From: an uncultured beta proteobacterium
Lineage (GTDB): Bacteria; Pseudomonadota; Gammaproteobacteria; Burkholderiales; Burkholderiaceae
Length of the DNA stretch: 34,851 bases
Assembly (NCBI GenBank): GCA_903892315.1
Contig: CAITHY010000032.1
Coordinates: 1-34,851, forward strand
Direction of reading: 5' to 3'
Below, piece by piece: positions 25,949 through 34,851 of this stretch. Each line of letters starts with the position of its first letter. The stretch's first letter is position 1. The translations under genes and the position numbers were made by a program. Under the pieces are notes generated by a model. That model did no database searches, was not told the DNA's origin, and was given only the letters and a program-made list of their open reading frames with translations.

Positions 25949-27182
25949 AACTGGAGTAGATGCGGCACGCGCTGTTCTAGTTGGAGTAGATACAGGTCGC
26001 GAGGATTTTGCAGATAGCATGGCTGAGCTCAGTCTTTTAGCTGACAGCGCTGGCTCTATACCCGCAGCTAGCGTTATTGCACGTAAAGGCAAGACTGACC
26101 CCGCCTTATTTATTGGCTCAGGTAAAGCTAATGAGCTCAAGAGAGTAATGGAGGAGCAGGGCGCAGAGCTTGCTATCTTTAATCATCCACTTTCCCCAAC
26201 TCAGCAGCGCAATTTAGAGCGTCACATTGGTTTTCATGTGATGGATCGTACCGGCTTGATTTTGGATATCTTTAGTCAAAGAGCGCAAAGTCATATCGGT
26301 AAGACGCAAGTTGAGCTTGCACAAGTGCGTTATCGCATGTCACGCTTAGTCAGGGCTTGGAGTCACTTAGAGCGTCAACGAGGTGGTATTGGTGTACGTG
26401 GTGGCCCTGGCGAAACGCAGATGGAGTTGGATCGCCGGATGTTGGCCACCAAAGCAAAGCGCTTGGAAAATGAGCTTGAAAAGCTGCAGCGTCAGCAAAG
26501 AACCCAAAGGCGTTCCCGAAATCGCAAGGATGTGTTTTCAGTCTCCTTGGTGGGCTATACCAACGCGGGTAAATCCACCTTATTTAATGCCCTCACTAAA
26601 GCCGGAACTTATGCTGCAGACCAGTTATTTGCGACCCTAGATACCACCTCCAGAAGGGTCCATTTGGAAGGGGTTGGCTCCATTGTGGTCTCTGACACAG
26701 TCGGATTTATTCGGGATTTGCCTCACCAGTTGGTGGAGGCTTTTAGGGCTACCTTGGACGAAACCATCCATGCTGACCTCATATTACATGTCATAGACGC
26801 CTGTAGCCCAGTTGCTAGGGAGCAAAAAGCGGAAGTAGAGGCAGTTTTGGAGGAGATTGGGGCGGATGAGACCCCCCGCATCGAGATCATGAATAAGATC
26901 GACCAGATGCCCCAAACCTTCACCCGCGGGGCGGAATTGGAGCGCGATGGACAAGGTTTTCCAAGCCAGGTTTTCCTATCGGCCAAGACGGGCTTAGGCC
27001 TTGATTTACTCCGCTTGGCCTTGGCCGAATGCTCCCAAATGACTGATAGAATAAGGGTCGAGCACAACCGTGCCAAGAAGCTATTGGCCCCGGATGAGTT
27101 TTTAGAACCCTTACCCGAACGACCAGCAACTTCTGAATTTAATCCGATTGCAAAGCGAAGCTATTTTTCTAATGATGCGTAA
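25941..27182 (+). CDS. hflX: Ribosome-associated GTPase HflX, apparent CTG start
   Basis: HflX is a GTPase that binds and splits stalled ribosomes. Seen: the N-terminal domain with [13 protein letters not shown] and [12 protein letters not shown], a coiled helix pair, [13 protein letters not shown], and the G domain with G1 GYTNAGKS at about 205-212 and G3 DTVGFI. The first ATG (26019) would remove about 26 conserved residues: the upstream in-frame sequence encodes [18 protein letters not shown], which matches the family N-terminus. The frame is open from 25929 (TAG at 25926-25928) with no ATG, GTG or TTG before 26019. CTG at 25941 aligns exactly with Met1 of E. coli HflX as I recall it. From CTG the product is 413 aa, near the 426 of E. 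coli. Confidence 0.9.
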   Translation: MYKTGVDAARAVLVGVDTGREDFADSMAELSLLADSAGSIPAASVIARKGKTDPALFIGSGKANELKRVMEEQGAELAIFNHPLSPTQQRNLERHIGFHVMDRTGLILDIFSQRAQSHIGKTQVELAQVRYRMSRLVRAWSHLERQRGGIGVRGGPGETQMELDRRMLATKAKRLENELEKLQRQQRTQRRSRNRKDVFSVSLVGYTNAGKSTLFNALTKAGTYAADQLFATLDTTSRRVHLEGVGSIVVSDTVGFIRDLPHQLVEAFRATLDETIHADLILHVIDACSPVAREQKAEVEAVLEEIGADETPRIEIMNKIDQMPQTFTRGAELERDGQGFPSQVFLSAKTGLGLDLLRLALAECSQMTDRIRVEHNRAKKLLAPDEFLEPLPERPATSEFNPIAKRSYFSNDA

Positions 27183-28680
27183 ATTTCTCGACCTGTTTTC
27201 GGTCAATGATCCAGGTTGGGGCAATAGCCACAATTCCGGTGGATCTAAGGATGCTAGGGATGGGCAGGGAAGTGATCAAGCTCCCAAAGTGGATCCAGAA
27301 ACCAATAGGCCGGTAGAGACTCAGCCAACCAATCAGCCCGCCAAGCCAGATGGCCCTCCAGATTTAGACGAACTGTGGCGGGACTTTAATGACCGAATAG
27401 CCGGTATCTTTGGCGGCAAGAAAAAACCAGGGTCAACAGCTGGTCCAGCGAGTAAGCCAGCAAGCAAACCCAATGGCACTGATATTCCACCGCCCTCACA
27501 GCGCGGCGGTAATGGCGGTGGAAACAATGGTGGCATGAAAACGCCTCACTTTCATTTCAGTAATCCATTTGGATCTAAGGCGAGCATCCTCATCGCAGGT
27601 GTTGCCGTCTTGTTTATGTGGGCTTGTAGCGGCTTCTTCATTATTCAAGAAGGGCAAGCCGGCGTTATTTTGACCTTTGGTAAATACGATTACACCGCTA
27701 AGCCAGGCATTAATTGGCACATGCCTTGGCCGATTCAGTCTGAGGAGACTGTCAATCTCTCAGGCGTTCGCTCTGTAGAGGTTGGTCGCCCCGTGTTGAT
27801 CAAAGCCACCAATCAAAAAGATTCTTCAATGCTGACTGAAGATGAGAACATCATCGATGTGCGCTTTGCTGTGCAATACCGCCTTAAAGATCCTACGGAT
27901 TATTTATTTAACAATCGTGATCCAGATACAGCCGTCGTGCAGGCGGCAGAAACTGCAGTACGTGAGATTGTGGCTCGTAGCAAAATGGATACCGTACTGT
28001 ATGAGGGACGTGAAAAGATTGGTATTGATTTAGCCAATTCGATTCAGAAGATTTTGGATAGCTATAAAACGGGCATTTACGTCACTAGTGTGACTGTACA
28101 AAACGTGCAGCCCCCTGAACAAGTTCAAGCAGCGTTTGATGATGCGGTAAAAGCAGGTCAAGACCAAGAGCGCTTGAAGAGTGAGGGCCAAGCTTATGCC
28201 AACGACATTATTCCGCGCGCCAAAGGTACTGCAGCCCGCCTGATTCAGGAGGCTGAAGGCTATAAAGCACGTGTAGTAGCTACCGCAGAGGGTGATGCCA
28301 CACGCTTTAAGCAAATCCTGGTGGAGTACACAAAGGCACCGCAAGTAACGCGTGATCGCATGTATATCGATAGCATGCGTGAGATGTATAGCAATGTCAC
28401 CAAAATTCTGGTTGATACCACTAAGAGCAATAGCCTTTTATATCTCCCACTCGATAAGATCGTTGCACAGGTAAGTGCTGAAAGTGCTCAAGCTGCAAAT
28501 GCACAAGCAAGTCAGCCCGTTACAAATACTCCGACTGGTAGCGTGACAGTGGGTGGTGCTACTGGAGTAAATACACCATCCCCAAGTTTTAGTGCTACTC
28601 CTGTAACGCCAGCACCAGCTGTCAATAGCTCTACCGATAAACGTGATGGTCTGCGTAGTCGTGATCGGGAGTCCAGATAA
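27172..28680 (+). CDS. hflK: FtsH protease regulator HflK (SPFH membrane protein)
   Basis: HflK and HflC assemble into a large cage around the FtsH protease and limit its access to membrane proteins. From ATG 27172 the product is 502 aa, longer than the roughly 420 of E. coli. Seen: NDPGWG near the start, a Gly/Pro/Asn/Lys-rich disordered region of about 120 residues, one membrane span (about 137-158), and the SPFH domain beginning QEGQAGVILTFGKYD. Long charged helices follow, then a Ser/Thr/Pro/Ala-rich tail. A TTG at 27148 is in frame but less likely; ATG at 27175 is the next codon. The gene overlaps the hflX end by 11 nt. Confidence 0.95.
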   Translation: MMRKFLDLFSVNDPGWGNSHNSGGSKDARDGQGSDQAPKVDPETNRPVETQPTNQPAKPDGPPDLDELWRDFNDRIAGIFGGKKKPGSTAGPASKPASKPNGTDIPPPSQRGGNGGGNNGGMKTPHFHFSNPFGSKASILIAGVAVLFMWACSGFFIIQEGQAGVILTFGKYDYTAKPGINWHMPWPIQSEETVNLSGVRSVEVGRPVLIKATNQKDSSMLTEDENIIDVRFAVQYRLKDPTDYLFNNRDPDTAVVQAAETAVREIVARSKMDTVLYEGREKIGIDLANSIQKILDSYKTGIYVTSVTVQNVQPPEQVQAAFDDAVKAGQDQERLKSEGQAYANDIIPRAKGTAARLIQEAEGYKARVVATAEGDATRFKQILVEYTKAPQVTRDRMYIDSMREMYSNVTKILVDTTKSNSLLYLPLDKIVAQVSAESAQAANAQASQPVTNTPTGSVTVGGATGVNTPSPSFSATPVTPAPAVNSSTDKRDGLRSRDRESR

Positions 28681-29549
28681 TGAATGCCAATCGTTTAATC
28701 GCAGCAGGTATTGGCTTTATTGCGTTGATATATGTTCTGTCTTCCAGTATTTTTGTCGTAGATCAACGGAAGTTTGCTGTGGTGTTCTCATTTGGGCAGA
28801 TTGTTCGCGTGATTGAGAAGCCAGGCATTCAGATGAAGTATCCAGCGCCGTTTGAAAGCGTACGTTTCTTTGATCGTCGTATTTTGACGATCGATAATCC
28901 AGAAGCAGAACGCTTCATTACTGCTGAGAAGAAAAACTTATTGGTGGATTCTTATGTGAAGTGGCGCATTGTGGATCCACGCAAGTTCTTTATTAGCTTT
29001 AAAGGTGATGAGCGCTTAGCCGAAGACCGCTTAACCCAGTTAGTTCGTTCTGCTCTAAATGAAGAGTTCACCAAACGCACTGTGCGCGAGTTAATTTCTG
29101 ATCAGCGTGAAGAGGTGATGCAAGGTATTCGTAAGAAGGTTGCTGATGATGCCTCCGATATCGGCGTGGAAATCGTCGACGTTCGCTTAAAGCGTGTTGA
29201 CCTCTTGGCGGAAATTAGTGATTCTGTTTACCGTCGTATGGAAGCCGAGCGCAAACGGGTAGCTAATGAGCTTCGCTCAACTGGTGCGGCAGAGTCTGAC
29301 AAGATTCGGGCCAATGCAGAACGCCAACGTGACACTATCTTGGCGGAAGCCTATCGTGATGCCCAAAAGATTAAAGGCGCTGGTGATGCTAAAGCGACTG
29401 CACTTTATGCAGAGGCGTTTGGGCGCGACCCCCAGTTTGCTCAGTTCTATCAAAGCCTAGAAGCCTATAGAAGCTCCTTCAAGGACAAGAAAGACATTAT
29501 GGTAGTTGAGCCAAATGGCGAGTTCTTCAAGTTCTTGCACAAAAAATAA
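28680..29549 (+). CDS. hflC: FtsH protease regulator HflC (SPFH membrane protein)
   Basis: Partner of HflK in the FtsH-surrounding complex. The 289-aa product has an N-terminal membrane anchor (about 6-25, IAAGIGFIALIYVLSSSIFV), the SPFH domain beginning VDQRKFAVVFSFGQIVRVIEKPG (in parts), and a long charged helical region with ERQRDTILAEAYRDAQKIKG, matching the family. The start ATG overlaps the hflK stop as TAATG. In E. coli and many betaproteobacteria a small DUF2065 gene follows hflC; here hisZ follows after 20 nt. Confidence 0.96.
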   Translation: MNANRLIAAGIGFIALIYVLSSSIFVVDQRKFAVVFSFGQIVRVIEKPGIQMKYPAPFESVRFFDRRILTIDNPEAERFITAEKKNLLVDSYVKWRIVDPRKFFISFKGDERLAEDRLTQLVRSALNEEFTKRTVRELISDQREEVMQGIRKKVADDASDIGVEIVDVRLKRVDLLAEISDSVYRRMEAERKRVANELRSTGAAESDKIRANAERQRDTILAEAYRDAQKIKGAGDAKATALYAEAFGRDPQFAQFYQSLEAYRSSFKDKKDIMVVEPNGEFFKFLHKK

Positions 29550-29569
29550 GAAAGCGAATAGTCCACATC

Positions 29570-30733
29570 ATGAATCGCTGGTTACTTCCTGAAGATATTG
29601 CAGACGTTTTGCCTGCTGAGGCTCGCAAAGTGGAGTCATTGCGTCGCGCCATTTTGGATTTGTATCAATCTTATGGCTATGAGTTGGTTGCCCCTCCTAT
29701 TTTGGAGTTCCTAGATTCTTTATTAACCGGCACTGGTTCCGATCTCAATCTGCAAACTTTTAAATTAGTAGATCAGCTATCTGGACGCACCTTAGGTTTG
29801 CGTGCAGATATGACTCCGCAAGTTGCGCGTATTGATGCGCACCTCTTAAATCGTGCTGGCGTTACTCGCCTTTGCTATGCCGGTTCTGTTGCGCACGCCC
29901 GCACACCAGTTGGGAGCTCAGCCCGTGAAGAGTTGCAGTTGGGCGCAGAAATCTATGGATGTGCAACCCGGGAGGCTGATCTAGAAGCGATCACCTTGCT
30001 TCTGAAAACCCTATCTGTTGCGGGCTTAGAAAAGGTTTATCTCGATCTATCTCACGCGGGCATCTTGGCGGGGATCTTGGATGGCCAGAATTTAGATAAA
30101 GCAACGGTTGAGTCTTTATATGGCCTTTTGCAAAGCAAGGATCGTCCTCGCTTAAGTCAGTGGGCTACTTGCTTGCCTGCGAAAGTAGCTGCAGCCCTGA
30201 TGGCGCTGACTGAACTCAATGGCCCATGCTCAGAAGTATTGGCTAAGGCTAAAAAGGGATTGCCTAAACACGCAGCGATTGATCAGGCGCTAGCAGATCT
30301 TGAGCGTTTAGCTTTGGCTACAGCACAGTTATCCACTAACTTGGAGCTTAGTATTGATTTGGCCGATCTTCGTGGTTACCAGTATCACAGCGGTGTGATG
30401 TTTGCCGCTTATGTTGATCAATTGCCCCAACCAATTGCTAGAGGCGGTCGTTATGACCATGTCGGTCAAGCTTTTGGTCGCCCACGTCCAGCAACCGGCT
30501 TCTCGTTAGATCTTCTGACTCTAGCAAACTTATCGCCTATGACTGTGCGCAAGCTGGCTATCTTGGCTCCTTGGGTTGAGGATGCTGCGTTAAGCAAGAC
30601 AATCAACACTTTGAGAAGTCAGGGCGAAGTGGTGATACAGGTTCCAGTGGGAACTGCAGCAGAAGCTGCCGAGTATGAATGTGATCGCGAACTAGTGAAG
30701 CAGGGTGGTTCTTGGGAAGTAAAAAAGAAGTAA
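29570..30733 (+). CDS. hisZ: ATP phosphoribosyltransferase regulatory subunit HisZ
   Basis: HisZ is a catalytically inactive histidyl-tRNA-synthetase paralogue that binds short-form HisG and gives it histidine feedback control in the first step of histidine synthesis. The 387-aa product starts WLLPEDIADVLPAEARKVE and carries LGLRADMTPQVARIDAHL, PVGSSAREELQLGAEIYG and a C-terminal ARGGRYDHVGQAFGRPRPATGFS. The anticodon-binding domain of true HisS is absent. Its presence implies that the organism uses a short HisG encoded elsewhere. The ATG lies 20 nt after hflC, probably in the same transcript; purA follows. Confidence 0.95.
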   Translation: MNRWLLPEDIADVLPAEARKVESLRRAILDLYQSYGYELVAPPILEFLDSLLTGTGSDLNLQTFKLVDQLSGRTLGLRADMTPQVARIDAHLLNRAGVTRLCYAGSVAHARTPVGSSAREELQLGAEIYGCATREADLEAITLLLKTLSVAGLEKVYLDLSHAGILAGILDGQNLDKATVESLYGLLQSKDRPRLSQWATCLPAKVAAALMALTELNGPCSEVLAKAKKGLPKHAAIDQALADLERLALATAQLSTNLELSIDLADLRGYQYHSGVMFAAYVDQLPQPIARGGRYDHVGQAFGRPRPATGFSLDLLTLANLSPMTVRKLAILAPWVEDAALSKTINTLRSQGEVVIQVPVGTAAEAAEYECDRELVKQGGSWEVKKK

Positions 30734-30757
30734 AGCAATCAATTTAGCGTTAAGTAG

Positions 30758-32134
<1,377 letters not shown>

Positions 32135-32199
32135 TGGAAAATATTTCAGAATGCATTAATCAAACCGATTTATTAACTTTTGCTTAAGAAGATATCAAT

Positions 32200-34416
32200 A
32201 TGACTACGCGCACTACCTGCAATAGCCTCCAAGTGGCAACTCCCCTATATCGTTTTATCGAAGATAAAGTGCTTCCGGGCACTGGCATTCAGAGTGCGGA
32301 TTTTTGGAAGGGCTTTGATGAGATCGTTAAAGACCTTACACCTAAAAATGATGCTTTGCTCGCCAAGCGCGATCGCATTCAGTTGGATTTAGATAAGTGG
32401 CATCAAGCTAATCCAGGTCCAATCAAAGATATGCCAGGGTATCGCCAGTTTTTGAAAGAGATTGATTACTTGGTAGATGTTCCGGGAAAAATTACCGCTA
32501 CCACTCAAAATGTGGATGACGAGTTAGCACTTCAAGCTGGTCCTCAATTGGTGGTTCCAGTTCTGAATGCACGTTATGCATTAAACGCTGCTAATGCACG
32601 TTGGGGCTCTTTATATGATGCCCTCTATGGCACGGATGTTCTCTCAGAGGAGGATGGCGCTACCAAGGCTGGTGCTTACAACCCTATTCGTGGTGCAAAA
32701 GTAGTGGCATTTGCTCGCAATTTCTTGGACCAGGCTGCACCTTTAGCTAAAGGTTCGCACCGTGACTCAGTTGCTTACTCTGTTGATGGCAATCAGCTGT
32801 CCGTCCAATTAAAAGATGGCACTACAACTGGTTTGGCGGATGAGAAGCAATTTGTTGGTTACCAAGGTGAGGCATCAGCTCCAAGCTCTATCTTGTTGCG
32901 GAATAATGGCGTTCACATTGATATTGAAATCAACAAGACAAAAACGATTGGCGCCAGTGATCCTGCGGGCATCAATGATGTTGTGCTCGAGGCTGCACTC
33001 TCTACTATTTTGGATTTGGAAGACTCTATTGCTGCCGTTGACGGTGACGATAAGGTACTTGCTTATGACAACTGGCTGGGTATCCTTAAAGGCACTTTAG
33101 TTGAGGAAGTAAAAAAAGGCGATAAGACAATTACTCGCTCACTAAATCCAGATCGTAAGTACACAGCCGGCATCGGTGCTGTTGATGCAAAAGATGGCGT
33201 GGTGACTCTGCATGGTCGCTCACTCTTGTTCCTGCGTAATGTTGGTCATTTAATGACGAATCCAGCCATCATCACTGGTGAAGGTAAGGAAATCTACGAA
33301 GGTATCTTGGATGCTGTCGTGACTGTATTGATTGCTCTATATGACATCAATCGTCCAGCAAGCCAAGCAATTGGTAATACTCGTAAGGGTTCTGTGTATA
33401 TCGTGAAGCCAAAAATGCATAGCCCGGAAGAAGTGGCTTTTGCAGGCGAACTCTTTGGTCGCGTTGAGAAATTGCTCGGCTTACCAGCGGACACAGTCAA
33501 GCTTGGCATTATGGATGAAGAGCGTCGTATGAGCGCCAACATCAAAGCAGCAATTGCTGCTGCAGGTGCTCGTGTTGCCTTTATTAATACTGGTTTCTTG
33601 GACCGTACTGGCGATGAAATGCATACTGCAATGTACGCAGGTCCAATGATGCGCAAAGGCGATATGAAAACCAGCAAATGGTTGTCTGCTTATGAGCGTC
33701 GTAACGTATTTGCAGGCCTGGATTGTGGCTTGCGTGGCCGCGCTCAAATCGGTAAGGGTATGTGGGCCATGCCCGACCTAATGAAGGCGATGGTTGAGCA
33801 GAAGATTGTTCACCCTAAGGCAGGTGCAAATACAGCTTGGGTGCCATCACCAACGGCAGCAACCTTGCACGCGCTTCACTATCATCAAGTCAACGTGGCT
33901 GAAATCCAAAAAGAAATGGAAAAGCTTGATACGGCTGCTGAAGCTGAAGCATTGCTCAATGATCTGTTGACTATCCCGGTAGTTGAGAAGGCTAACTGGT
34001 CTAAGGAAGAGATTCAGCAAGAATTAGATAACAACTGCCAAGGCATCTTGGGTTATGTAGTTCGTTGGATCGATCAAGGTGTAGGTTGCTCTAAGGTTCC
34101 TGATATTCACAACGTAGGCTTGATGGAAGACCGTGCAACTTTGCGTATCTCCAGCCAACACATTGCTAACTGGTTACTCAATGGCATTGTGACTGCTGAT
34201 CAGGTCAATGAGAGTTTGCAGCGTATGGCTAAAGTGGTGGATGGCCAGAATGCTGGCGATGCTTTATATCAACCAATGATGCCTAACTATCAAGCTTCGT
34301 ATGCCTATAAAGCCGCTAGTGACTTGATTTTCAAAGGTCTTGAGCAGCCTAACGGCTACACAGAGCCTTTGCTGCATGCATGGCGTTTAGAAGTGAAGAA
34401 GGCGCACGCTAAGTAA
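32200..34416 (+). CDS. glcB: Malate synthase G
   Basis: GlcB condenses glyoxylate with acetyl-CoA to form malate, letting the cell grow on glycolate, glyoxylate or C2 compounds. The 738-aa product has the length of the G isoform (E. coli 723 aa), not the shorter A isoform. Seen: the glyoxylate-site segment [51 protein letters not shown] and [18 protein letters not shown]. The likely catalytic base is Asp644 in [15 protein letters not shown] weak promoter candidate (TTGATG 32131-32136, TGC-ATTAAT 32152-32160) lies in the 65-nt gap after purA. A strong terminator at 34441-34471 ends the unit. No glycolate oxidase genes are nearby. Confidence 0.97.
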   Translation: MTTRTTCNSLQVATPLYRFIEDKVLPGTGIQSADFWKGFDEIVKDLTPKNDALLAKRDRIQLDLDKWHQANPGPIKDMPGYRQFLKEIDYLVDVPGKITATTQNVDDELALQAGPQLVVPVLNARYALNAANARWGSLYDALYGTDVLSEEDGATKAGAYNPIRGAKVVAFARNFLDQAAPLAKGSHRDSVAYSVDGNQLSVQLKDGTTTGLADEKQFVGYQGEASAPSSILLRNNGVHIDIEINKTKTIGASDPAGINDVVLEAALSTILDLEDSIAAVDGDDKVLAYDNWLGILKGTLVEEVKKGDKTITRSLNPDRKYTAGIGAVDAKDGVVTLHGRSLLFLRNVGHLMTNPAIITGEGKEIYEGILDAVVTVLIALYDINRPASQAIGNTRKGSVYIVKPKMHSPEEVAFAGELFGRVEKLLGLPADTVKLGIMDEERRMSANIKAAIAAAGARVAFINTGFLDRTGDEMHTAMYAGPMMRKGDMKTSKWLSAYERRNVFAGLDCGLRGRAQIGKGMWAMPDLMKAMVEQKIVHPKAGANTAWVPSPTAATLHALHYHQVNVAEIQKEMEKLDTAAEAEALLNDLLTIPVVEKANWSKEEIQQELDNNCQGILGYVVRWIDQGVGCSKVPDIHNVGLMEDRATLRISSQHIANWLLNGIVTADQVNESLQRMAKVVDGQNAGDALYQPMMPNYQASYAYKAASDLIFKGLEQPNGYTEPLLHAWRLEVKKAHAK

Positions 34417-34440
34417 ATTCGCTGACGCCTTAAGTAAGAG

Positions 34441-34471
34441 TGGATTTGCCCAAAAAGCAAATCCATTTTTT
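34441..34471 (+). terminator. Intrinsic terminator of glcB
   Basis: TGGATTTGC (34441-34449) and its exact complement GCAAATCCA (34457-34465) form a 9-bp stem with a 7-nt loop, followed by six T (34466-34471). It begins 24 nt after the glcB stop codon and is the clearest + strand terminator in the window. Confidence 0.9.
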
Positions 34472-34486
34472 ATTGGGCACCTTCAT

Positions 34487-34851
34487 ATGTTTGGATTTCT
34501 AAACCCTTTCTCCAAAACCTCCCTGTTTCCATTTCAATTTAATGATGGAGGCAGGGAGGCGGCTGGCTTTAAGGGTGGCGCAGGGGATTGTGTTGTGAGA
34601 TCTATTGCGATTGCTTCAAATCTTCCTTACTTGCGCGTCTATGAGGATTTAAGGTTGGCAAATGAGCGTTACGCCCAACTTAGAAATGACCGTCTAGCAA
34701 AAAGACTGAATATCAAAGGATCATCCCCTCGGAACGGAAATCACCGGAATGTATTCCATGACTACATTTTGGGTTTAGGTTTTGAATGGGTGCCCACCAT
34801 GAAAGTGGGGGCGGGCTGTCAGGTTCACCTCCGACCGGAAGAATTGCCCAA
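34487..34851 (+). CDS. Partial gene: cysteine-peptidase-like protein of uncharacterised family
   Basis: An open frame from ATG 34487 runs 121 codons to the window end without a stop. The product begins MFGFLNPF, then FNDGGREAAGFKGGAGDCVVRS (in parts) and SNLPYLRVYEDLRLANERYAQ, and ends near WVPTMKVGAGCQVHLRPEELP. From memory this pattern (GDCVxRAIAIA, PYxxVYxxL, GxGCxVHLRxxELP) belongs to uncharacterised proteins found in several bacterial phyla and phages with a papain-like look. Cys35 in GDCV would be the nucleophile and a His further on would lie past the window. I cannot name the family or prove catalysis. Only 15 nt separate it from the glcB terminator. No good ribosome site is visible; the nearest G-rich stretch is gggca. 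Confidence 0.65.
   Translation, partial: MFGFLNPFSKTSLFPFQFNDGGREAAGFKGGAGDCVVRSIAIASNLPYLRVYEDLRLANERYAQLRNDRLAKRLNIKGSSPRNGNHRNVFHDYILGLGFEWVPTMKVGAGCQVHLRPEELP

Noticed and set aside
27172..27580. Long Gly/Pro/Asn-rich HflK N-terminus as a fusion to a foreign domain
   Set aside because: Low-complexity N-terminal regions are common in HflK; the length is somewhat greater but no domain is recognisable.
20971..30733. hisS and hisZ as a recent duplication of a synthetase gene
   Set aside because: They differ in domain content and motifs; HisZ is an ancient, well-known regulatory paralogue.

Overview
The window reads as ordinary chromosome of a betaproteobacterium of the Burkholderiaceae, most likely Polynucleobacter or a close relative. 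This is inference from moderate base composition, short intergenic gaps, Hfq with the RKEH rim typical of betaproteobacteria, and the gene orders ndk-rlmN-ispG-hisS-yfgM-bamB-der and hfq-hflX-hflK-hflC-hisZ-purA joined into one block. I see no rRNA, tRNA, CRISPR array, insertion sequence or prophage. All genes lie on the + strand except one Bax inhibitor-1 family gene.

Layout. (1) 56-2728: dnaX-ybaB-recR, replication clamp loader and recombination repair. (2) 2866-5464: an exported metal-dependent hydrolase and an OprB-like outer-membrane porin, separated by a perfect 16-bp hairpin. (3) 5651-16034: a 10.4-kb run of nine very tightly packed genes. It holds a three-part heavy-metal RND efflux system (TolC-like channel, membrane-fusion protein, CzcA/CusA-type pump), then surE-pcm-nlpD, then a PolB-like 3'-5' exonuclease and rlmD. 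The stationary-phase sigma gene rpoS, which usually follows nlpD, is not there. (4) 16035-17960: a small accessory-looking stretch with an outer-membrane beta-barrel gene that has its own good promoter, hairpins, a probable 26-codon membrane-peptide gene, and the minus-strand Bax inhibitor gene with its terminator. (5) 17960-25534: ndk, rlmN, ispG, hisS, yfgM, bamB, der, without rodZ. (6) 25706-32134: hfq, hflX, hflK, hflC, hisZ, purA, without the small DUF2065 gene. (7) 32200-34416: glcB (malate synthase G) with a strong terminator, then the 5' part of a cysteine-peptidase-like gene cut by the window end.

The genes mostly serve information processing and envelope upkeep: clamp loading, RNA methylation, ribosome and GTPase functions, lipoproteins for outer-membrane assembly and cell-wall splitting, and FtsH regulation. 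I found no convincing new multi-gene system. The most notable points are the apparent CTG start of hflX, the loss of rpoS, rodZ and DUF2065 from conserved positions, TTG starts on all three efflux genes, the 26-codon membrane peptide, and a three-arm mutually exclusive hairpin set upstream of hfq.
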